The notes under the pieces are model-generated. The model worked only from the letters and a program-made list of their open reading frames with translations. It had not been told where the DNA came from and did not search any database. A program made the position numbers and the translations under genes. This document shows positions 26,729 to 33,168 of a stretch of 41,289 nt of DNA, in pieces. Location of the stretch: positions 1-41,289 of the forward strand of contig JAEWKR010000112.1 in NCBI GenBank assembly GCA_023457715.1, in the 5' to 3' direction. Within the stretch, counting starts at the first letter, position 1. The number at the start of each line of letters is the position of its first letter. Origin of the DNA: Verrucomicrobiota bacterium. Its GTDB lineage: Bacteria; Verrucomicrobiota; Verrucomicrobiia; Opitutales; Opitutaceae.

Positions 26729-27157
26729 ATGGCTGGAAGTAGCGGTGGAAGCAGCGGCGGCAAAAAGAAGGCGCGCATCGAGATCATCCCTCTGATCGAC
26801 GTCATCTTCTTCCTGCTCGCAACGTTCGTGTTGTTCACGCTTTCGCTGAACAAGACCGCCGGCGTGCCGGTGAAGCTCCCGTTGGCGGACACGTCTGTAC
26901 CCCGCCAGACGCAGGGTGCCCATACCATCTCGGTGACCGAGCAGGGCACGCTCGCGTGGGATCAGGAATATGTGAGCCTGGACGAGTTCCTGAAGCGGCT
27001 GCAGACCTTCAAGGCGAGCAATCCGGACGGCAAGATCCTGATCAACGGCGACGAAAACGCGACGTTCAATGCCGCCATTTACGTGTTCGACGAAGCGCGC
27101 AAGGCCGGCTTCGGCGAAGTTCTAATCGAGACGAAGGTCCGCACCGCCGGCAAGTAG
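26729..27157 (+). CDS. exbD: ExbD/TolR-family biopolymer transport protein (first copy)
   Basis: A 142-residue protein: short cytoplasmic Gly/Ser-Lys start, one TM (~20-42) with the proton-carrying aspartate in IIPLIDVIFFLLATFVLF, and a periplasmic domain (~50-140, HTISVTEQGTL and GKILINGDENATFNAAIYV) with the TolR-like fold. It couples proton flow to TonB movement. It begins 99 bases after exbB and is followed after 38 bases by a second exbD. The DNA for residues ~11-35 is nearly identical to that of the second copy, which suggests a recent duplication or gene conversion of the TM region. Confidence 0.94.
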   Translation: MAGSSGGSSGGKKKARIEIIPLIDVIFFLLATFVLFTLSLNKTAGVPVKLPLADTSVPRQTQGAHTISVTEQGTLAWDQEYVSLDEFLKRLQTFKASNPDGKILINGDENATFNAAIYVFDEARKAGFGEVLIETKVRTAGK

Positions 27158-27195
27158 GCGCGCGCGACATTCTCCAATCTTAACCAATCTCTCCC

Positions 27196-27648
27196 ATGGC
27201 TGGTGGTGGTGCACAAAAAGCGGACGGCAAAAAGAAGGCGCGTATCGAGATCATCCCTCTGATCGACGTCATCTTCTTCCTGCTCGCTACCTTCGTTCTG
27301 TTCACGCTGTCACTCGATCGCATTGCGTCGGTGCCGGTGACGCTGCCCAAGGCATCGCCGTCGACCCCCAGCAACGCGATCGACGAGACGACCGTGAACA
27401 TCCAGGTGTCCGAATCCGGTACGTTCTACTGGAAGGTCGGCGCCCGCGGCTCGCCCGAGATCGTCTCGGCGACCGAAATCGGCCCGCGCCTCCAGAGCCT
27501 CCGCGCCCGCGAGGCGAACCCGCGCGTCCTGGTCCGCGGTGACAACCGCGCGAAGTTCGGCCCGGCGGTCATGGTCCTGGACGAGGTCCGGAAGGCCGGC
27601 ATCGAGCAGGTCTCGATGGAAACGATCACCAGCCCGACGGGCAAATAA
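27196..27648 (+). CDS. exbD: ExbD/TolR-family biopolymer transport protein (second copy)
   Basis: A 150-residue paralogue of the preceding gene. The TM helix and its proton-carrying aspartate (IIPLIDVIFFLLATFVLF) are identical, while the periplasmic domain (VNIQVSESGTFYWKVG, VLVRGDNRAKFGPAVMVLDE) is diverged. The pair may form an ExbD heterodimer in the pore of the ExbB pentamer, as one ExbD dimer is used per motor. Start ATG 27196 follows TTAACCAATCTCTCCC without an SD. tonB follows after 11 bases. Confidence 0.94.
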   Translation: MAGGGAQKADGKKKARIEIIPLIDVIFFLLATFVLFTLSLDRIASVPVTLPKASPSTPSNAIDETTVNIQVSESGTFYWKVGARGSPEIVSATEIGPRLQSLRAREANPRVLVRGDNRAKFGPAVMVLDEVRKAGIEQVSMETITSPTGK

Positions 27649-27659
27649 CCCGCTCTTCA

Positions 27660-28316
27660 ATGCGCCGAGATCTCATCATTGGCCTTATCCTCTCCGCCGG
27701 CATCCACGTCGGCTTGTTCTTCGGCGATCGGCTGATCCCGGAAAAAAAGGTGGTCGTCGCGAAGGCGAAGGAAGCCCCGACCATCCTGATCCAGGAAATG
27801 CCGCCGATCGAGCCCGAGGAGCCGGAGGTGGTTGAAACCACGACCGAGGAAGTGAAGCCCATGGACTTCGCTCCCCCGATGCAGACGGACGTTCCGCAGG
27901 TCGTTACCGATACGTCGTTCGTCCAGCGCATCCAGCCGCCGCCGCCGGAAAACGTCCGGCCGGCCACCGGCATCGTCGCCATTCCCGAGAACCGCGACAT
28001 GTCGCAGTTCCGCGGCATGAAGGTGTTCGACCTGGCGAGCCTCGATCAACGTCCGGTTGCCCGCGTGCAGGGACCGCCGCAGTATCCCTTTGAAATGCGC
28101 CGGGCCGGCGTCACGGGCGAGGTCGTCGTCGACTTCATCGTTGATGCCAACGGCGACGTGCAGAACGCCTACGCCATCCGCTCCTCGCAGCGCGAGTTCG
28201 AGCAGCCGGCCGTGCAGGCTGTCAGTAAATGGAAATTCAAGCCGGGTCGCAAGGGCGGTCGCAACGTTCCGACCCGCATGCAGGTCCCGATCGTATTCAG
28301 CCTTAACGAGGATTAA
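27660..28316 (+). CDS. tonB: TonB-family energy transducer
   Basis: A 218-residue protein with an N-terminal TM anchor (~4-20, DLIIGLILSAGIHVGLFFG, including the SxxxH motif where the His contacts ExbBD). Next comes a Pro/Glu-rich periplasm-spanning region (~45-105, PPIEPEEPEVVETT), then a TonB C-terminal domain (~130-215: YPFEMRRAGVTGEVVVDFIV, VSKWKFKPGRKGG). It transmits energy to TonB-dependent receptors. The C-terminal domain has the YP...G.V.v.f.vd.dG pattern of the AlgP/TonB_C family. Being inside the exbBD operon, it is very likely the cognate TonB. Confidence 0.95.
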   Translation: MRRDLIIGLILSAGIHVGLFFGDRLIPEKKVVVAKAKEAPTILIQEMPPIEPEEPEVVETTTEEVKPMDFAPPMQTDVPQVVTDTSFVQRIQPPPPENVRPATGIVAIPENRDMSQFRGMKVFDLASLDQRPVARVQGPPQYPFEMRRAGVTGEVVVDFIVDANGDVQNAYAIRSSQREFEQPAVQAVSKWKFKPGRKGGRNVPTRMQVPIVFSLNED

Positions 28317-28325
28317 TCGTTTACC

Positions 28326-29720
28326 GTGACTACCACACGAAAAATTTTCCGCCGCTTCGCCTGGGTCGGCTTCGCCACCGCCCTGGTGCTCGCCGCGCCG
28401 TTCGCCTCCGCCCAGGAGGGTGAGGACGAGGGCAAGCAGCAGCACCAGCTGAGCGAGAAGGTCGGCGAGGCCCTGCAGAAGCTGAAGCCGCTGCAGGATA
28501 CCAAGAACTACGCGGGGATGCTGGAGCTGGTGAACGCCCAGCTCAAGACCGTGGCCCCGACCAGCTACGACGCCGCCTACCTGCTCGACCTCAAGGCGAA
28601 GATTTACCTCCAGCTCGACCAGTTCGGCAACGCGATCGAACCGTGGGAGCAGGCCCTTCGCCTCGCCGAACAGCACGGTTACAAGGACAAGAAGGAGCAG
28701 CTGGATATCATGAAGTTCCTGTCGCAGCTGATCTTCAGCGAGGCGACGAACACGAAGGACAAGGCCCGCCAGCAGGAATTGGTCGTGCGCGCCTCGTCCT
28801 ACCTGAAGCGCTATCTGGACGGCACCTCGAAGCCGGAGCCGGACGTGCAGATGCTGTACGCCCAGATTCTCTTCTACCAGGCGACGTTCGACCAGAATAA
28901 CGTCAACCAGCAGATGCTCCAGGAAGCGCGCCAGATCGTCGAGCAGGGCATGCTGGGCTCGATCCGGCCGCGTGAAGGCTTCTACCTGCTGCTCCTCGCG
29001 ATCCTCCAGCAGCAGAACGACTACGTTCGTTCGGCGGAGATCATGGAGCTGCTGGTCAAGCAGTACCCGAACAAGAAGGACGTCTGGCCGATGCTCTTCG
29101 GCACCTACGTCAACCTCGCCGGTGCGGCGAAGCCCGAAAGCACCGAGCAGCGTGATCTGTATGTTCGCGCCATCAACACCATCGAGCGGGCCCAGTCGCT
29201 GGGCTTCATGAACACCCAGCGCGACAACTACAATCTCTTCACCCTGTACCTGAATGCCAATGCGGTCGGTCTCGCGACCGAGCTCCTGCACAATGGCATG
29301 AAGAAGAACACGATCGAGTCGACCCCTGCCAACTGGAAGGTACTGGGCGCCTATCTTCAGCAGAACAATCAGGAACTCCAGGCCATCTCTGCCCTGCAGG
29401 AAGCCACCAAGTTATTCCCCGAAGACGGCAGCATCGATTTCATGATCGGGCAGATCAACCAGCAGCTCGAGCGCACCAAGGAGGCAAACCAGGCCTACCA
29501 GCGCGCCGTGAAGAAGGGCAATCTGGGCGACAAGCCGCACCAGGCCTGGCTCTTCCTCGCGTACACCTCGCTCGAACTCGGGAACTTCGAGGGCGCGCTC
29601 AAAGCCATCACCGAAGCGGAAAAGCTGCCCGGCGGTGCCCGTGATCCGCAGGTTGCCAACGTCAAGGCCGGCATCGAAGCCACGATCGCCGAGCGCGAAG
29701 CCGCCAAGAAGAAGCAATAA
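28326..29720 (+). CDS. Exported tetratricopeptide-repeat protein of the TonB operon
   Basis: A 464-residue protein with a signal peptide (RRFAWVGFATALVLAAPFASA, cleaved before QEGED). The mature part consists of about ten TPR-like helical pairs: DLKAKIYLQLDQFGNAIEPWEQAL, VLGAYLQQNNQELQAISALQEATKLFPED, GQINQQLERTKEANQAYQRAV and LAYTSLELGNFEGALKAITEAE. It starts with GTG 28326, nine bases after the tonB stop. In the operon position it could organise the ExbBD-TonB complex or link it to the cell wall or to receptors; that is inference. Homologous TPR proteins follow exbBD-tonB in other bacteria (for example TPR proteins beside tonB in Proteobacteria), which supports the link. Confidence 0.85.
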   Translation: MTTTRKIFRRFAWVGFATALVLAAPFASAQEGEDEGKQQHQLSEKVGEALQKLKPLQDTKNYAGMLELVNAQLKTVAPTSYDAAYLLDLKAKIYLQLDQFGNAIEPWEQALRLAEQHGYKDKKEQLDIMKFLSQLIFSEATNTKDKARQQELVVRASSYLKRYLDGTSKPEPDVQMLYAQILFYQATFDQNNVNQQMLQEARQIVEQGMLGSIRPREGFYLLLLAILQQQNDYVRSAEIMELLVKQYPNKKDVWPMLFGTYVNLAGAAKPESTEQRDLYVRAINTIERAQSLGFMNTQRDNYNLFTLYLNANAVGLATELLHNGMKKNTIESTPANWKVLGAYLQQNNQELQAISALQEATKLFPEDGSIDFMIGQINQQLERTKEANQAYQRAVKKGNLGDKPHQAWLFLAYTSLELGNFEGALKAITEAEKLPGGARDPQVANVKAGIEATIAEREAAKKKQ

Positions 29721-29732
29721 CTCTCTACTCTA

Positions 29733-30266
29733 ATGAAGAAAAGCTACCTCTATTTCGTCATTCCCCTGGTGCTGACGGCAATCTTCGCCGTCTTCTACTT
29801 CCAGTATGCGTCGGAGTATGAGCACCGGATCGCGCAGATGGAAGAGAACCAGCGCCTGGCGCGGCAGCAGAAGCTCGAGGCCGAGGCCAAGCAGCGTGAA
29901 AAGGCGATCGCCGACGCCGTCGCGCAGACCGAGAAGCGCAAGAAGGAGAAGGCGGAGCGCGAGCAGCGTGAACAGGCGGAGCGCGAACAGCGCGAACTCG
30001 CCGGCCAGGAACTGCGCAAGGCGCAGGAGGACGCCCGCAAGTTCGAAGACCAGGCCAAGCGTCTCAAGAAGGATGTCGAGGAAGCCAAGGCCGCCATCGC
30101 CAAGGTCGAGGCCGACCGCAAGACCCTCACCGACGAACAGAAATTCCTGCGCGATTTCGTGAAGCAGGCTGAGGCCAACACCCAGCAGCTGACCGGCGTG
30201 CTGGAGAAGATCGAAGCCGCCGACAAGGCCCGCGCCGCCGCCGCGGCCGCAGCCAAGAAGTCCTAA
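29733..30266 (+). CDS. Membrane-anchored coiled-coil protein (first of a pair)
   Basis: A 177-residue protein: a short basic start (MKKSY), one TM (~5-24, LYFVIPLVLTAIFAVFYF), then a nearly uninterrupted periplasmic coiled coil (~30-160) very rich in Glu, Lys, Gln, Arg and Ala, ending in an Ala tail and KKS. The architecture recalls TolA's anchor and helical domain but without a C-terminal TolA globular domain. It begins 12 bases after the TPR gene and precedes a similar protein. I do not recognise a named family. A role as rod or scaffold of the TonB motor is plausible from the context. Confidence 0.75.
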   Translation: MKKSYLYFVIPLVLTAIFAVFYFQYASEYEHRIAQMEENQRLARQQKLEAEAKQREKAIADAVAQTEKRKKEKAEREQREQAEREQRELAGQELRKAQEDARKFEDQAKRLKKDVEEAKAAIAKVEADRKTLTDEQKFLRDFVKQAEANTQQLTGVLEKIEAADKARAAAAAAAKKS

Positions 30267-30284
30267 TCCCTACTCAACTTACCA

Positions 30285-30815
30285 ATGAAAAAGTGGATGT
30301 ACGTCATTTTCCCGGGCGTGATGCTTGGGTTGTTCTTGGTGGTGTATTTCACGCACGTCGAAGAAGCGCACGCGCGTGAAGAGGCACTGATCAAGAAGGT
30401 CGCCGACGAGCGCGCGGCCGAGCTGCAGAAGAAGAAGGAAGCCGAAGCGCGCGCCGCCGAAGACGCCGCCAAGCGCGCCGCAGAACGCGAGGCCGAGGAC
30501 AAGAAGAAGGAGGAGGATCGTCGCAAGAAGCAGGAGGCCGCCGACAAGGATCTCCGCGATCGCATGGCGGAAGCCACCGGCCGCGCCGACAAGTCCTCCA
30601 AGGAAGTCAACGACCTGACCGTCGAACTCGACCGACTCTACAAGCAGCGCGAAACGCTGATCCGTGAGAGCTTCGAGATGGCCAAGCAGGTCGAGGCCGC
30701 CCGCGTCGCCAAGCGCAACGCCGAGCTCCAGCAGCAGCACCTCACCCGCATGATCGCCTCTCGCGCCGACACCAGCATGATGGCTCAGGTGCCGCCGCCT
30801 CCGGTCAAGCGCTGA
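30285..30815 (+). CDS. Membrane-anchored coiled-coil protein (second of a pair)
   Basis: A 176-residue paralogue-like protein with the same layout: MKKWM start, one TM (~6-23, VIFPGVMLGLFLVVYF), then a Lys/Glu/Ala coiled coil (~27-150), ending in a Pro-rich tail (QVPPPPVKR). The membrane anchors of the two proteins are similar (MKKxY/M then hydrophobic), so they probably arose by duplication and may form hetero-oligomers. It is the last gene of the operon; a strong terminator follows 20 bases on. The proline tail could contact a partner. Function unknown. Confidence 0.75.
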   Translation: MKKWMYVIFPGVMLGLFLVVYFTHVEEAHAREEALIKKVADERAAELQKKKEAEARAAEDAAKRAAEREAEDKKKEEDRRKKQEAADKDLRDRMAEATGRADKSSKEVNDLTVELDRLYKQRETLIRESFEMAKQVEAARVAKRNAELQQQHLTRMIASRADTSMMAQVPPPPVKR

Positions 30816-30834
30816 GCCCGAATTTTGGTTTTCG

Positions 30835-30864
30835 AGCCCCGGTCCCAAAGACCGGGGCTTTTTT
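30835..30864 (+). terminator. Rho-independent terminator of the TonB operon
   Basis: AGCCCCGGTC and GACCGGGGCT form a perfect 10-bp stem around loop CCAAA, followed by six T residues. It is placed directly after the last coiled-coil gene. Confidence 0.95.
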
Positions 30865-30870
30865 CTAGGC

Positions 30871-31052
30871 GGAAAGGGGAGGAAAGGGACGTAAGGGAAG
30901 AAAGGGACCCAAAGGACGTAAGGGACCAAAAGGGGAACCACGAGCAGGTATGTCTGGCGGGCCGGAGTGGCCGGCTCCCAGCGCTCCCAAGGCGCTTTCC
31001 TTTTAGGTCCTTTCGGTCCCTTAGGTCCTTTTGCTCCCTTACGTCCCTTTCC
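30871..31052. repeat. AAAGGGACGTAAGGG-family repeat with inverted arms
   Basis: Left arm 30871-30935 contains AAAGGGACGTAAGGGA twice in variant form; right arm 30996-31052 is its complement (CCTTACGTCCCTTTCC at the far end). The two are separated by a ~60-base unique loop. Folded, they give a ~55-bp imperfect stem. It lies between the operon terminator and rpmI. Confidence 0.85.
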
Positions 31053-31053
31053 C

Positions 31054-31078
31054 TCACTTTCACTTTCACTTTCACTCT
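31054..31078. repeat. TTTCAC hexamer array, single arm
   Basis: About four units of CACTTT follow directly on the previous repeat, ~60 bases before the rpmI start. Same family as 7218-7280. Confidence 0.85.
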
Positions 31079-31138
31079 TCCGCCCTCTTTTCCCCTTGCC
31101 ATCCTCGTCCGCGATCCCTGTTTTCGAACACTCTTTCC

Positions 31139-31333
31139 ATGCAAAAGACCAAGAAGTCCGTTGCCAAGCGGTTCAAATTGACCGCCAAGGGCAAGCTCGT
31201 GCGCCGCACGCCTGGCTTCCGTCACCTGCTTGGCGCGAAGAGCACGAAGTCCAAACGTCGTGCCAGTCGTGACAAGCTGGTGGCCGATGGCCACGCCGAG
31301 TCGCTCAAGCGCGCTCTGCCGTTCGGCCTGTAA
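31139..31333 (+). CDS. rpmI: 50S ribosomal protein L35
   Basis: A 64-residue very basic protein of normal length, with the L35 pattern KTKKSVAKRFKLTAKGKLVRR (shown as KTKKSVAKRF then KLTAKGK) and GFRHLLGAKSTKSKRRA. The ATG at 31139 is the only sensible start; the frame upstream is repeat sequence. rplT follows after 91 bases. infC, normally directly upstream in many bacteria, is absent; a repeat region and the TonB operon lie there instead. Confidence 0.97.
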   Translation: MQKTKKSVAKRFKLTAKGKLVRRTPGFRHLLGAKSTKSKRRASRDKLVADGHAESLKRALPFGL

Positions 31334-31424
31334 CCCAGGCTCGACGCGCATCGTCCCCAACCTCGCACCGCGGGTGAAATCTTAAGCCGACCCACGGGCG
31401 ATCAACCAAAAGGAATAACACAAC

Positions 31425-31808
31425 ATGGCTCGTGCAACCAACTCCCCCGCGTCGCGCAAGCGTCGCAAGAAAGTACTGAAGTACGCCAAGGGCTACTTCG
31501 GCAATAAATCGAAGCTCTTTCGCTATGCGAAGGAAGCCGTCCAGCACGCCTGGCAATACGCCTACGCGGCTCGCAAGAAGAAGAAGGCTGACTTCCGCGG
31601 CCTCTGGATCGTCCGCATCAATGCGGCCTGCCGCAACGCCGGCATCAGCTACAGCCGGTTCGTGGAAGGCATGAAGGCGGCCAACATCGTTCTCGACCGC
31701 AAGGTCCTGAGCGACCTCGCCATTCGTGACGAGGTGGCGTTTAACGCCCTGGTGCAGAAAGCCCAGGACGCGTTGAAGGCCAAGGCCGCGACGGCAAAGA
31801 AGGCCTGA
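31425..31808 (+). CDS. rplT: 50S ribosomal protein L20
   Basis: A 127-residue L20. N-terminus MARATNSPASRKRRKKVLK, then AKGYFGNKSKLFRYAKEAVQHAWQYAYA and the RNA-binding WIVRINAACRNAGISYSRF are diagnostic. One of the few genes in the window with a clear ribosome-binding site: AAAGGA ten bases before the ATG. In other bacteria L20 represses its own rpmI-rplT message; the 91-base rpmI-rplT spacer could hold such an element, but I cannot show it. A terminator follows. Confidence 0.98.
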   Translation: MARATNSPASRKRRKKVLKYAKGYFGNKSKLFRYAKEAVQHAWQYAYAARKKKKADFRGLWIVRINAACRNAGISYSRFVEGMKAANIVLDRKVLSDLAIRDEVAFNALVQKAQDALKAKAATAKKA

Positions 31809-31877
31809 CGACCAACGCGAGCCCCGGACGGGCTCGCCCCAGTAGGGCGCGTTACCTGTGACGCGCCACTCCATTTC

Positions 31878-31918
31878 AGGGACGGGCCTCAACCGAGGCA
31901 CCCGTCCCTTTTTCTTTT
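31878..31918 (+). terminator. Rho-independent terminator after rplT
   Basis: AGGGACGGG and CCCGTCCCT form the outer stem; CCTC/GAGG continues it inside with a two-base bulge. TTTTTCTTTTCT follows. A second hairpin (GGCGCGT/ACGCGCC) lies just upstream at ~31846-31867. This separates ribosomal genes from pheST. Confidence 0.9.
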
Positions 31919-31930
31919 CTCGGCAGAGTA

Positions 31931-32022
31931 ATGAACCACGAATGGACACGAATGAACGCGAATGCTCCGGTACCCTGATAGGTGCGGTAATTCGTGTCGA
32001 TTCGTGTCCATTCGTGGTTCAT
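31931..32022. repeat. CACGAATG-family palindromic repeat, both arms
   Basis: Left arm 31931-31963 (ATGAACCACGAATGGACACG, then AATGAACGCGAAT) and right arm 31990-32022 are reverse complements with three mismatches in 33 bases, around a 26-base unique loop. A single arm of the same family is at 2387-2417. Confidence 0.95.
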
Positions 32023-32060
32023 CCCTGGCCCGACGAAAGAAGCCCCGCACTGTTGCATTG

Positions 32061-32086
32061 CTCCGTGCTCTCTGTGCCTCTGTGGT
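32061..32086. repeat. CCACAGAG-family repeat, right arm only
   Basis: CTCCGTGCTCTCTGTGCCTC then TGTGG is a right-hand arm of the family at 35642-36152; it ends 14 bases before the pheS ATG. The sequence between 32022 and 32061 shows no gene. Confidence 0.75.
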
Positions 32087-32100
32087 TCTCCTGATTTTCC

Positions 32101-33144
32101 ATGCAAGACCAACTTTCCGCCCTGGTTGCGAAAGCCGCTGCTGAACTCGCCGCGCTGATATCCCGGCCCGAATTTGAGGCGGCGAAGGCTCGCTTTGTCG
32201 GCCCGAATGGAGAGCTGACTGCGCTGATGAAGCAGATGGGCACCGTGCCCAAGGAACAGCGGCCTGCGATGGGCAAGCTCATCAATGAGGCCAAGGGCCA
32301 GATTCAGGCCCAGCTCGATGCGGCCCTCGCCCGGATCGAAAACATCGAGTTGCAGGCGCAGCTTGGGCCGGCGGTCGACCCGACCTTGCCCAGCCCGGAC
32401 GTCGGTCCCGGCACCTACCACCCGCTCACGCTCGTCCGCGAGGAAATGTGCCGGATCCTCCGCAAGGTGGGCTTCGTCGTCGCCGACGGCCCCGAGGTCG
32501 AAACCGAGTACTATTGTTTCGATGCGTTGAACACCCCGGCCGACCATCCGGCGCGCGACGCCCAGGACACGTTCTATTTCCCCGGCGCGGCGCGCTTTGG
32601 CAACGTGTCCAAGAAGACGCCCGAGGAAAAGTATCTCCTGCGCACGCACACGTCGTCGGTCCAGATCCGCACGATGCTCAAGGGCGAGCCGCCCATCCGC
32701 ATCGTGTCCCCCGGGCGGGTGTACCGCCGCGACACGACGGACGCCACCCACAGCGCGAACTTTCATCAGTTGGAATGCCTTTACGTGGACAGGAACGTCA
32801 CGGTGCGCGACCTCAAGGCCCTCCTCGATTACATCTTCGCCTCGCTGCTGGGCAAGGACACCAAGACGCGGTTCCGGCCGCACTACTTCGGCTACACCGA
32901 GCCGAGCTTCGAGGTGGACTTGAGCGCGAAGCATCTGCCCAAGGTGAAGAAGGAATGGATCGAGATCGGTGGCTGCGGGATGGTGGACCCGGTCGTGTTC
33001 GAAACCGTCGGCTACGATCCCGAGGTCTGGAGCGGGTACGCCTTTGGCATGGGCCTCGAGCGACTCGCGATGCTGCTCTACGGCATCGATGATATCCGGT
33101 ACTTCTACCAGAACGACCTCCGCTTCCTGAAACAATTCGCCTGA
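32101..33144 (+). CDS. pheS: Phenylalanyl-tRNA synthetase alpha subunit
   Basis: A 347-residue class II synthetase subunit. N-terminal tRNA-binding coiled coil (~1-90, with PEFEAAKARFVGPNGELTAL), then the catalytic domain: HPLTLVREEMCRILRKVGF, DTFYFPGAARFGN, LLRTHTSSVQIRTM (motif 2 start), GRVYRRDTTDATHSANFHQLE (given here split as GRVYRRDT and HSANFHQLE), and motif 3 in SGYAFGMGLERLAMLLYGI. It forms an alpha2-beta2 enzyme with PheT. ATG 32101 directly follows a repeat arm. pheT starts 24 bases after the stop, so they are one transcript. Confidence 0.98.
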   Translation: MQDQLSALVAKAAAELAALISRPEFEAAKARFVGPNGELTALMKQMGTVPKEQRPAMGKLINEAKGQIQAQLDAALARIENIELQAQLGPAVDPTLPSPDVGPGTYHPLTLVREEMCRILRKVGFVVADGPEVETEYYCFDALNTPADHPARDAQDTFYFPGAARFGNVSKKTPEEKYLLRTHTSSVQIRTMLKGEPPIRIVSPGRVYRRDTTDATHSANFHQLECLYVDRNVTVRDLKALLDYIFASLLGKDTKTRFRPHYFGYTEPSFEVDLSAKHLPKVKKEWIEIGGCGMVDPVVFETVGYDPEVWSGYAFGMGLERLAMLLYGIDDIRYFYQNDLRFLKQFA

Positions 33145-33168
33145 GCCCGATCTCGCTAAATTCGGTCC

